Below, one piece after another: positions 15,801-17,152 of a stretch of DNA of 17,152 bases. Position numbers and translations under genes: made by a program. This stretch comes from Candidatus Colimorpha onthohippi (GTDB lineage Bacteria; Bacteroidota; Bacteroidia; Bacteroidales; P3), in assembly GCA_018064565.1 (NCBI GenBank), contig JAGHVA010000138.1, positions 1 through 17,152 of the forward strand. Direction: 5' to 3'. Every line of letters begins with the position of its first letter. Position 1 is the stretch's first letter. The notes under the pieces are model-generated. The model was not told the origin of the DNA. It saw nothing but the letters and a program-made list of their open reading frames with translations, and did no database searches.

Positions 15801-17152
15801 GTGCGGAAGCCGTCAGCCACTGCCGTACTACGAGGACTACGACTACTACACCAAGAACGTGGCTAACGAGTACTACCGCCCGTGGAACTACGACAAGGGT
15901 GTCAACAACGGCGACGTCAATAGCATAGAATACCCCTACAACCACGCCACCGCCCAGTGCGTCAGCTACCCATGGCGTAACAGCAACTTCATAAACTATG
16001 GTGATTGGCAGTCGCCTAAGGATTGGGTTACCAACCATGCCGACTGCGTCAAGGGTGGCATTCCCGGCTCTACGCTGGGCGGCAACGCCCAAGCTCTGCG
16101 AAGCAATAGGGGTCAGGAGTGCGTGATGATATTCCCGCAACCCGACACCAACGTGCGCTACACGCAGCTGAAGATTGACTACAAGTTCTGGAACGCAGGT
16201 GCCGTTACCAACGCCGACCTCGGCTACGTCAGCTCGTTCACCAACGGTGCTCCCACCGACTTCGTCAGTGTCAAGCCGCTGACTCCCAACACCACATGGC
16301 TTACCGATAGTTGTACCTTCATGGACCTGCCCAACGACGGCAACAACTACTATGCCGCCATCCGCTACTACTATACCAGCAACTGGGACGAGAACAGTCA
16401 GATGTATGTCGATAATATCGAGATAACCGTGCCCGACTGTCTGCCCGTGGGTAACTTCGAACTCCACGACGAGATGGCCATGGAGAACGCCACCTTCTAC
16501 ATCGACTGGAACGGTCCCTCTAACGCACGTACCTACCTGATAGAGTACGGTCCCAAGGGCTTCAACCAGGGGTCGGGCATCTTCGACACGTTGGCTACCA
16601 ACCGCGCCGACTTCTCCGCACTCGACTTCGTCTGCAACAAGGAGTACGACATCTATGTAACCACCCAGTGCGACGCCTGCGACAGCCGCATCCGTTCCTT
16701 CTGGACCTTCCGCGCCCCCTGCCACCAGTACGAACTGCCGCATGCCGAGGACTTCGACTCATACACTACCAATACCAACAACCCCTCGCACTACGCTTCG
16801 ACAACGCCTATAGATACCAACTACATGCCGCCTTGCTGGGTATTCCCCAACAGCCAGAACTATGGCGGCAATTACGACTATTGGCCTTACTCCTACACCT
16901 TCCTGAGCAGCCACCACAACACGGAACAGAACTATAGTGTAGGCAATGATGGTTACTATTACTACGACCCCTACCGTTCGTTGGCACTGCATTCGGGCAG
17001 TTCGGGTGGTCTCTCGTATGCTGTGATGCCAATGATGGTACGCACAGCGCAAGACTTAGGCATTAGCTTCAGGTATAAGATGGCTAATACTACCTACACC
17101 GAATTTACGTGGGGCGTGGTGTCTGACCCGCACGACATGACGACCTATATAC
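628..17152 (+). CDS. Giant Fn3/jelly-roll repeat protein, main part (3' partial; frame open from 598)
   Basis: This frame has no stop from 598 to the right edge, about 5,500 codons. The first ATG is at 628, with no convincing ribosome-binding site in front of it. Biologically it is the continuation of the upstream part across the 632-636 A-run, not a separate gene, because 628-729 completes the Fn3 domain begun at 437. It holds about 21 complete Fn3 domains, about 14 jelly-roll domains (the last one partial), one IYxGNT-type beta domain and one DUF5018-like Ig-fold domain. No catalytic motif, transmembrane segment or sorting signal is visible. Such proteins are typical of gut Bacteroidota and are usually annotated as 'fibronectin type III domain-containing' or 'choice-of-anchor J domain-containing' proteins. 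Cell-surface adhesion or glycan/protein binding is the best guess, by inference only. Gene name and substrate cannot be given. Confidence 0.93.
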   Translation, partial: MQKQYDFYITTHCSATEQSEAAKFTVTTPCFEYTLPYKENFDDYVQESNNDSWYNNRYVSNPLYMPSCWTFTNSTTNTYNNNGYSYAFLTSSYYISTPRALGLHPYHYTIPVFAVFPRLETSAENVSLKFNYRAYNPDGYQYPSWGVMTDPSNPSTYIKLGDLNPNDWNNHTINIPDVGAVIAEHNPVLAASILAGTAPYLYLAFQDSINQVYTYNGDRSWFVDDIEVDWSISHCPAAVADAPVVTHIEYDNVDVDRNMLCSATLSWTLREGVPADAVDYYEVGVCLKGADTTNMRIVRFTDNSNQVVNNLRLDTSYYFYVRAKYKESNAYTGNDCITPWSERILQRIEVTEAVGGCPRPVNVGFDTIGRRIVVVSWQKAAEAVGEQTYEVMLSDDVIMPAELESVTDVTAMQRGAVTADTHYTFNVIDRNRQYHFYLRSVCDDEHSGWTHVAVTTSDLYDCDFLDYGTFADELRNAYWIPFRSDHLKSYSQQLYQAAGMNTTDGYMKSLSFHYHFGSDVTRHIQLYIGNTEKSDLASSWISVNSMQKVFDGDYTFHNDGSAWTTVPFDVPFHYTGKNVVVAMMDAYEPSSYNSRFYYSYNTDGNYRLNTLNKVRYYYTNNGIVPLSFDANGMPYDGNNVGNPSLLTQGEVIHDRVNIRFNFCHTIDACPEVDELAATLTGEGSRTADITWKDADTVDYFGGYDVQVVRCDVADGNWTPAEQFSRDTVMAADGNGGNIGNSGVAGTASFVAATRTKALSDLRPNTAYRVYVRTLCPGDPMAERSAWDSVDFRTNPSCKPVSDILVTPTGKSTANLAWTRGSTEQSDNFVVQIYDAPQDTDNIVYNDPAAVYHSHGIATNQHGATGLECGKTYYAYVTNVCGEGDTAPWRGYVVRNAVESNAGAKFVMPECCTQPVGLSVVEIGADEAILAWNRGVYGDESAWRITYVYGEVGDSQDNVLTKVVRNLSPMIDTVRGLKPTQSYRFYVQALDEERGCLSRMSQGATAGTSDTTAYFTSFSINDPNQQVGTAVIDQVNRIVTLQVNNGTDRSNMRAVFEYGGRNVTSTVSNVQQTSNSSRNNYNDTVKYRLYAEDQDYFYDWKVVVRYNECQQPNDFYTDVFGSRTLDVHWLQPDTAYALNSSSQRISARRNGELLSNNGDPYNFELVIYTTTLSNADLNKIANGTATGLQQSAIYISDIHDTRYHITGLTPNTQYYIYVRRTCSPNAAQTSQFESWYRYGAWNRSDPKTSAQSQCDSIATIAIQPVGDGTRTFDIDWTTFRPAEFGVSGYSIVLTRESNVRYPYEKTPSRAMNAGTYTIANQTTNALSLDTLQPDTKYHLYLRPQCSEDGYDFYGNWRDTTFTTYASCRIAEEVTFEPATLSSGRLTWRNSRMEQGNDWNYVVSTTQQDVADDATLSAMATAVMDDTTTMLTGLTCGTDYYLYIQHQCVGEQSRWLEVPLQPISCCPAPEALRVDSTNNTNVVISWLPSSILSAPEAAALQYKVEVRYDGTQAKAQDYYSTMSEVDSVHVVRNIVIDQSQISTTADGRLSYRVGNLAPCLDYTLRLFSVCGEGDTSIAATTERSNHRYVAFTTSLPYFADFENEFERAAWQLPRYTDDGSNRWYISRYADAGIPTNSDLRDTGYVLHVSNDAAAYAANARSATNNDYTNTGQHTFAYRRLNLTKGYYTYNYDWRVNGYSNNAWCRVGNGTDPSRWTDHYCYVWGASVYYTTAASVSNTEISSNGNNTSPQWQHLVNDRQVQFTNDNDGRWLIMNWWGGGAYNPAFSIDNITIERVCPPVKANTLTVDSVSDNLAVLTWVSEYGDTAWHIKYGPVGMSESDAGYGSFDYHENSENPHFTIGGLQSGKSYSVFVWTDCNCSGSGYSTASVSIDFKTNCSPAVLPYREDFDSYGNEDGYYSGDWYNRPSQYNNNMHYLPSCWAFPYRSMTMGNYSWNFLNNHPDYVSSGMALSIYTESRSYPNYAVLPEFDKPVDSLQISFHLKDYSVDAGWVSVGYMTLANNNTTGEFTPIYNCEVGTYKRNVLVDFRNRTSGQGSNWELANCAQPIPAGARLAFRVIYSPTTSTAGCSSIDEVLVEVAPTCPHIYNLKVSEYTNNSARLTWDGVDGVQGFVVAYRPVGGSRYDTVRVLQAARNFAKITGLRAGVEYEFAVSCTCGADSYGPATVVNQTTVCGPQMLPYAENFDQYGTGDINTDNTDYFRKFNNDGQGASSVFAPTRYSYGDHYMPTCWQFAGMASNHDNSPQLYLAGGIWNGSRAVSRTADGTGKSLIFHTTTGSVPYVYAAMPQFRSCMEVQQTPIDSLRIRFSHRDFQDNSTFRIGYMTNPNDASTFVEYKSFENKVDWKDEDWVDFSALSYQMSEQGRSIPYGSVIAFRWDRPNWSYYYCGMLDSIIVEKVPPCPDVLNITFSNTYEQQRVDWDESEGATAYEIQYGRRGFQIGTGTTISNINHNYVVLTDLLSNTEYDFYVRSYCATSNSWGVWSQRATHRTSCADQNGVIADQEVPFFEDFDWYSKENDNVINIDNTHYYHMAVGDMIANVPQCWTFPMRQRVWWNSGCSYYPIMYLDRWADENNANRCWTLPQQSRVYTYGATSGTTNPQYINPTTNHYNKSNDLRLVGSHCGGYQVAIAVLPKFSKHVNQLELKFDYRYQDNNSGTRRVNGIDWPGFNYGYAEVGYMPASVVEASVRGIDSRADTTKFVPIKILPFSHTHESDSVVFCYDTLPDSVDYYMAIRYYNFTSDYGNSSLAIENVQVDTLPQCLRPGDVEADMRHAVGDGAVHLSWKSPVTYAGADAPYKYKVMVFTSDRTNAYSPNSQHGAAAVAADVAADQRQLVQTLYTNDTHINIEGLECVKYYDIYVKTCCSAADAADGDIAKMLENSTWLPIQAPCTTYTLPYTMDFEEIPTEPNYYSINEGCPSQQGTKRQLDEFMPACWAFAGQMPGESEFRAFLVTDPRYCRGNKGLKLQSYNNPITATLPKFDRGIDSCMIRFDYSQEYCDRPIELGYMTDPNDRSTFVLVETMPCIGNEVWNMGYEHDFSQDTHHFPADAYIAFRNNIPSGGWRWTAIDNITVTPVTPCAVVHNLSSVTVSGDAVRLKWTAPIGAEYYLVLSGDKMNDFHPDTIFDRFVAGDYTVTLRDRDYVEFDILGNHYRIDTFYSTTGVVEHLKPNTDYMFYVRSQCLANELGTWTYATASTSCERVALPYFEDFEAYNTPGYYTTNPRVVPARYNTQDHHLPYCWSFPSLSRWQDWYPQYFIVDSGRNEGLEWTYNKSSKALVLRHNGSNIIWLPNFETTIDSLYLEFYVRNYYEWSGSSPIEVGYVDVNNTFYTLPLPLHTESSYDYRLWYHDFSSDRNSQTNSAIVYPNKARLAFRLEVGYNYPLFIDNVAVEKVGDLKRPVNFRISRMDETTATLTWVTDRLADSCRVVYGPAGFERGMGDTVRIANAMVRGAVAAEQTVTITGLNPNTEYDFYLRNYRGELSQGYEQTKHHAISPASKATIRTASAPKPLPWDENFDSYISTQYSSSESWNHPNIMPGSGPNPGTCRNLDPIPDWFFVDRSGYYEDRTYRQSWITKYNTDCYRGRAALALKTCNYYTFTTALPYFDEDAANLSISFEYSYRTNAGANGWAELGVMTSPYDTSSFKMVKRILPPLDAQRTGWNTFELTTLADYGIKPEDGKYIAIRLHHLNQDDNGVLDIDNIHVERINPCRPPQRLAVKNITADEATMIWQGYDTTYHNFEVQYSTDKTFRSGVVSRTVTGATEASVTGLAAQTSYYFRVRALCGDAHDQEGEWSQTGVFATVCSRVETVPYVNYFDSYYGHFSIGGEWQPSIRFNADNMPDCWSFPQVALTSERNTSTYPQIFLTTHSDCRYSANVGMGLRSHTEGEYKPAVAVLPPMDQPVYNLKLKFNYRHWNASWGSLQVGVVTNPGDTASFIPLTPIYPRNTRWTEIMHDFSLDNLDSTTSYYIAFRMMPYFASGVSANNTVFIDNIEVTPHRERPIVAASYRQDTNTSIYNAEVDYYTPGASPRCYQIAYASVNVPEADNTAHNVNGYRVLDQAPNLGEVEMYDTFFTCAPQLRRSTIYQDGTNTTVFQNVTPGTGYYYAVRAIYGDHDTSDWSLWIYQYIPRPADDRTCVLLEDFEGDVSQWRFIHDGGTDGRTHPNRWYIGEPGSSPLHDIDGVVSTKGLYVSNDGGATNQYQGTPAFTDWTYAVRPITIPPHTGNVKFSYDFRGVGQNGKSYMVFFICRPDQTIEAGKWFAYDNDRWLMADNYYGQANYGQWSPWDDAIPAGEYIMGFGWRNENAGSQPPASVDNIQMCYKPAENITCLPPKSLTIDSVADTVVRLVWYDSIDRADWTLEYGHEGFVQGYGTTIDLHETAGPDSLSRYAESRLAPHYYTIGGLTSSSRYTVYLYTHCGQVGGISSFSTPAKISFSTGCGSVNLPYYESFDNYTYEVSGDHVAPGSFPNHPVPNCWTISGQSKWVNARPYSQAFISKHGYAAYQGGQGLLFKTGDDWTPNTDVTAVLPAFAAPLDTLKLSFYYRSQDLNDYTTLNVGYTTNPEDPNAFVSLDILPKQTAFTYYEYDYSLAGIEFPEGARIAIQYPHNKVWSSYTREDYSGIDNLSVDYTAPCYNVVNLHVAEQPVNALTVAWDTLATVRQYHLRCYPDADYPEFVVSTTDTLYATTTDCHYTFTDMSVAQLYKVEVWADCGNSQSNRAVIVSRAGCATRTLPYSEDFESYKYRDGYMMSFTNTGVMDDRWFDPPAYFPERHTLPACWLFPNNVNVTNRGSYPQSMLYHGMFSAGNYAEGEAARLAGQGKNCLMMRNDDNDAHACYALLPYFELPLDSLILELDYCHSSHWDTCPLQIGYIIPEGTLSSNIASLEGFARHTWGTNIEASGANTFVELDRLLPNCTTYVHYRFDYSQKGLNLPDGARIALRYRGDNTNRYMFVDNVKVYARESCRKPEGMRFERVNDDSIRVSWTMLPEASRYRLAYNRHDKANDGEQVVYTTTNIVVIPAKANTLYDFRLQPYCASCDAFGATDSVQYRTPCGSRQPLPYYEDYDYYTKNVANEYYRPWNYDKGVNNGDVNSIEYPYNHATAQCVSYPWRNSNFINYGDWQSPKDWVTNHADCVKGGIPGSTLGGNAQALRSNRGQECVMIFPQPDTNVRYTQLKIDYKFWNAGAVTNADLGYVSSFTNGAPTDFVSVKPLTPNTTWLTDSCTFMDLPNDGNNYYAAIRYYYTSNWDENSQMYVDNIEITVPDCLPVGNFELHDEMAMENATFYIDWNGPSNARTYLIEYGPKGFNQGSGIFDTLATNRADFSALDFVCNKEYDIYVTTQCDACDSRIRSFWTFRAPCHQYELPHAEDFDSYTTNTNNPSHYASTTPIDTNYMPPCWVFPNSQNYGGNYDYWPYSYTFLSSHHNTEQNYSVGNDGYYYYDPYRSLALHSGSSGGLSYAVMPMMVRTAQDLGISFRYKMANTTYTEFTWGVVSDPHDMTTYI
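629..637 (+). other. Frame-change site at a homopolymeric A-run
   Basis: The upstream frame reads TGC AAA AAC here; the downstream frame reads CAA AAA CAA. Five A residues occupy 632-636. A sixth A would give Leu-Cys-Lys-Lys-Gln-Tyr-Asp-Phe-Tyr and restore a normal Fn3 strand (compare EYDFYVRSYC at about 8055). A one-base loss in the run, either a real mutation or a sequencing/assembly error, is the simplest reading. A -1 translational slip would also join the frames. The heptamer C AAA AAC is only near the canonical A AAA AAC and no downstream hairpin was obvious to me, so slippage is the weaker option. Confidence 0.85.
730..1329 (+). repeat. Jelly-roll domain 1 (class I)
   Basis: It begins LPYKENFDDY and contains MPSCWTF, a VFPRLE strand, LKFNYRAY, WGVMTDPSNPSTY (ATG at 1072) and the closing FVDDIEVDW. 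The length of about 200 residues is normal for this family. It has no binding or catalytic motif I can name. It separates module 0 from the Fn3-rich stalk. Confidence 0.82.
1330..2001 (+). repeat. Two consecutive Fn3 domains
   Basis: Fn3 at 1330-1695 begins with Cys-Pro and has the core Trp in TLSW and the SYYFYVRAK strand. Fn3 at 1696-2001 begins CPRPVNV and has VVVSW and YHFYLRSVC. Neither has the YGPxGF loop of the Fn3 domains that sit between jelly-rolls. A single Cys marks the junction. Confidence 0.75.
2002..2631 (+). repeat. IYxGNT-type beta-sandwich domain
   Basis: This segment of about 210 residues is neither Fn3 nor jelly-roll class I or II. It reads KSLSFHYHF, then LYIGNTEKSDL, SSWISV, KVFDGDY, AWTTVPF, PFHYTGKNVVVAMMD and finally VNIRFNFC. 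I know this pattern (SIxFxY, IYxGNTxKxxF, xVYxG, GWxxxxLxxPFxYxGxNLVVAVxD, then NIRF) from Bacteroidota secreted multi-domain proteins, but I cannot give a firm Pfam name. It is the last AT-leaning domain before the composition change near 2630. Confidence 0.65.
2632..3678 (+). repeat. Three consecutive Fn3 domains
   Basis: Fn3 domains at about 2632-3015 (CPEVDEL, DITW, LRPNTAYRVYVRTLC), 3016-3354 (CKPVSDI, NLAW, LECGKTYYAYVTNVC) and 3355-3678 (CCTQPVGL, ILAW, LKPTQSYRFYVQAL). The third is preceded by a double Cys, the previous domain's closing Cys abutting the next opening Cys. The DNA is strongly GC-rich here (42 G+C of 60 at 2761-2820). Confidence 0.75.
3679..3948 (+). repeat. DUF5018-like Ig-fold domain
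   Basis: About 90 residues begin (SF)SINDPNQQVGTAVID. They continue with IVTLQVNNGTD, a VTS strand, a QTS turn, DTVKYRLYAED and close with DWKVVVRY. This matches the pattern of bacterial Ig-like domains such as DUF5018 (ItsFxI...xGxIDxxxxxIxVxVPxGTDxS...DFxxPVxYtVxAEDgs...YtVxV). It contains no Cys and lies between two Fn3 domains, so it probably acts as a spacer. The family name rests on pattern memory, not on a search. Confidence 0.6.
3949..5403 (+). repeat. Four consecutive Fn3 domains
   Basis: Fn3 domains at about 3949-4383 (CQQPNDF, LTPNTQYYIYVRRTC), 4384-4722 (CDSIATI, DIDW, LQPDTKYHLYLRPQC), 4723-5013 (CRIAEEV, RLTW, LTCGTDYYLYIQHQC) and 5014-5403 (CCPAPEAL, VISW, LAPCLDYTLRLFSVC). 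The first and last are longer than a canonical Fn3 of about 90-100 residues and carry loop insertions. The last ends VAFTTSLPYFADFE, without the usual closing Cys before the jelly-roll. Confidence 0.75.
5404..6306 (+). repeat. Module: jelly-roll class II + Fn3
   Basis: The jelly-roll at 5404-6006 differs from the common type. It has DFENEFERAAW, SNRWYIS, VLHVSND, FAYRRLNL and YNYDWRVNG, and lacks LPxCW; it ends AFSIDNITIERVC. Its only close relative in the window is the domain at 13066. The Fn3 at 6007-6309 reads CPPVKANTL, DSVSDNLAVLTW, YGPVGM, FVWTDCNC and ends KTNC. Confidence 0.75.
6322..7203 (+). repeat. Module: jelly-roll 3 + Fn3
   Basis: The jelly-roll at 6322-6918 has LPYREDFDSY, LPSCWAF, VLPEF, VDSLQISF and VGYMT (ATG at 6664), and ends SIDEVLVEV. 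The Fn3 at 6919-7191 has CPHIYNL, ARLTW, a shortened YRPVGG loop and EFAVSCTC, closing TTVC. Confidence 0.8.
7204..8175 (+). repeat. Module: jelly-roll 4 + Fn3
   Basis: The jelly-roll at 7204-7866 has LPYAENFDQY, MPTCWQF, IDSLRIRF and IGYMTNPNDAS (ATG at 7636), ending LDSIIVEKV. The Fn3 at 7867-8142 has CPDVLNI, the YGRRGFQIGTGTT loop and NTEYDFYVRSYC, closing HRTSC. Bases 8048-8069 are repeated exactly at 11054-11075. Confidence 0.82.
8176..9345 (+). repeat. Module: jelly-roll 5 + Fn3 (longest, with AT-rich patch)
   Basis: The jelly-roll at 8176-8943 has VPFFEDFDWY, VPQCWTF, VLPKF, LELKFDYR and a VGYMPASV variant of the usual motif, ending LAIENVQVD. Its N-terminal strand region contains an AT-rich patch at about 8206-8280. 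The Fn3 at 8944-9333 has VHLSW, YKYKVMVF, LECVKYYDIYVKTC and an Ala/Asp-rich loop, closing APC. It lacks the YGPxGF loop. Confidence 0.78.
9346..10266 (+). repeat. Module: jelly-roll 6 + Fn3
   Basis: The jelly-roll at 9346-9894 has LPYTMDFE, MPACWAF, TLPKF, IDSCMIRF and LGYMTDPNDRS (ATG at 9682), ending AIDNITVTP. The Fn3 at 9895-10254 has CAVVHNL, VRLKW, a long inserted loop with the VEFDILG strand, and LKPNTDYMFYVRSQC, closing STSC. Confidence 0.8.
10267..11184 (+). repeat. Module: jelly-roll 7 + cysteine-free Fn3
   Basis: The jelly-roll at 10267-10836 has LPYFEDFEAY, LPYCWSF, IDSLYLEF and VGYVDV, ending FIDNVAVEKV. The Fn3 at 10837-11184 has TATLTW, YGPAGFERGMGDT and LNPNTEYDFYLRNYRGE. 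It is the only Fn3 of the right-hand series with none of the three usual cysteines (start, YVRxxC, end). Confidence 0.8.
11185..12084 (+). repeat. Module: jelly-roll 8 (lacks LPxCW) + Fn3
   Basis: The jelly-roll at 11185-11784 has LPWDENFDSY and PIPDWFF in place of LPxCWxF. It also has ALPYF, LSISFEYSYR and LGVMTSPYDTS (ATG at 11560), ending DIDNIHVERI. Its missing Cys matches the Cys-free Fn3 before it. The Fn3 at 11785-12069 has CRPPQRL, TMIW, EVQYSTD and YYFRVRALC, closing ATVC. Confidence 0.8.
12085..13065 (+). repeat. Module: jelly-roll 9 + divergent Fn3-like domain
   Basis: The jelly-roll at 12085-12645 has VPYVNYFDSYY, MPDCWSF, VLPPM, LKLKFNYR and VGVVTNPGDTA, ending FIDNIEVTP. The following domain (about 12646-13065) is Fn3-like by its late strand (VTPGTGYYYAVRAIYGD) but lacks the opening Cys-Pro and the YVRxxC Cys. 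It has extra cysteines in SPRCYQI and FFTCAPQ and is longer than usual. It may be an atypical Fn3. Confidence 0.7.
13066..13980 (+). repeat. Module: jelly-roll class II (second copy) + Fn3
   Basis: The jelly-roll at 13066-13635 has LLEDFEGD, QWRF, PNRWYIG, LYVSNDGG, YAVRPI and FSYDFRGVG, ending SVDNIQMCY; it shares its plan with the domain at 5404. The Fn3 at 13636-13968 has CLPPKSL, IDSVADTVVRLVW, YGHEGFVQGYGTT, YTVYLYTHC and closing STGC. Its loop is nearly identical to that of module 0. Confidence 0.8.
13981..14841 (+). repeat. Module: jelly-roll 11 + short Fn3
   Basis: The jelly-roll at 13981-14544 has LPYYESFDNY, VPNCWTI, VLPAF, LDTLKLSFYYR and VGYTTNPEDPN, ending GIDNLSVDY. The Fn3 at 14545-14829 has CYNVVNL, LTVAW, an extra LRCYPD Cys and YKVEVWADC, closing RAGC. 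This module has the shortest period in the series (861 nt). Confidence 0.8.
14842..15819 (+). repeat. Module: jelly-roll 12 + Fn3
   Basis: The jelly-roll at 14842-15534 has LPYSEDFESY, LPACWLF, LLPYFELP, LDSLILELDY and an IGYIIPEG variant. It has an insertion before the final strands and ends FVDNVKVYA. The Fn3 at 15535-15804 has CRKPEGM, IRVSW and YDFRLQPYC, closing RTPC. Confidence 0.8.
15820..16734 (+). repeat. Module: jelly-roll 13 + Fn3
   Basis: The jelly-roll at 15820-16437 has LPYYEDYDYY and a rearranged first half in which QCVSYPW probably stands for LPxCWxF. It also has LKIDYKFW and LGYVSSF, ending YVDNIEITV. The Fn3 at 16438-16722 has CLPVGNF, FYIDW, YGPKGFNQGSGIF and YDIYVTTQC, closing RAPC. 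Confidence 0.78.
16735..17152 (+). repeat. Jelly-roll domain 14 (partial at right edge)
   Basis: It begins LPHAEDFDSY and has MPPCWVF, VMPMM, LGISFRYK and WGVVSDPHD, and runs off the window with the frame still open. The repeat series therefore continues to the right by an unknown amount. Confidence 0.8.

Noticed and set aside
2..17152. CRISPR array, transposon or phage signature suggested by the periodicity
   Set aside because: The periodicity of about 0.9-1.1 kb is at protein level with diverged DNA; there are no short identical repeats with spacers, no inverted repeat ends and no transposase sequence.

Overview
The window lies wholly inside one giant, modular, secreted-type protein gene on the + strand. 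It shows no intergenic DNA, start region, stop region, RNA gene, CRISPR array or mobile element. The coding sequence enters from the left edge in the frame beginning at base 2. It changes frame once, at a short A-run (632-636), and then stays open in the frame beginning at base 1 to the right edge (last full codon ends at 17151). About 5,700 residues (over 600 kDa) are encoded here, and both ends of the gene are missing.

The protein is built from repeated beta-sandwich modules. Recurrent jelly-roll domains, recognised as the Bacteroidota 'choice-of-anchor J' / cleaved-adhesin / MAM-like type, carry LPYxExFD, LPxCWxF, VLPxF, xDSLxLxF, VGYMTxPND and IDNIxVE motifs. They alternate with fibronectin type III (Fn3) domains that carry Cys-Pro at the start, TGLxPNTxYxFYVRxxC near the end and often a YGPxGFxxGxGT loop. 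Left part (2-1329): a partial jelly-roll, an Fn3 and a full jelly-roll. Middle part (1330-5403): a stalk-like run of nine Fn3 domains, interrupted by an IYxGNT-type beta domain (2002-2631) and a DUF5018-like Ig-fold domain (3679-3948). Right part (5404-17152): a run of jelly-roll/Fn3 pairs with a period of about 860-1170 nt, still continuing at the edge.

The domain types, the very low cysteine count outside fixed positions and the Asn/Asp/Tyr/Thr-rich, Lys-poor composition point to a Bacteroidota bacterium, most likely a gut or rumen Bacteroidales (Prevotella-like). This assignment is inference from protein style; no marker gene is present. The likely role is a surface or secreted adhesin or binding protein. 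No catalytic domain is visible in the window, and no signal peptide or sorting domain can be seen because both termini are outside.

Points worth a second look: the single-base frame change at 632-636; a sharp change in base composition and codon use near 2630, inside one reading frame; cysteines that appear and vanish as sets, which predicts a disulfide plan; two lineages each of jelly-roll and Fn3 domains; Bacteroides-type O-glycosylation motifs at equivalent positions in the repeats; and an exact 22-bp in-frame direct repeat. The very long antisense open frames are shadows of the GC-rich sense codons.
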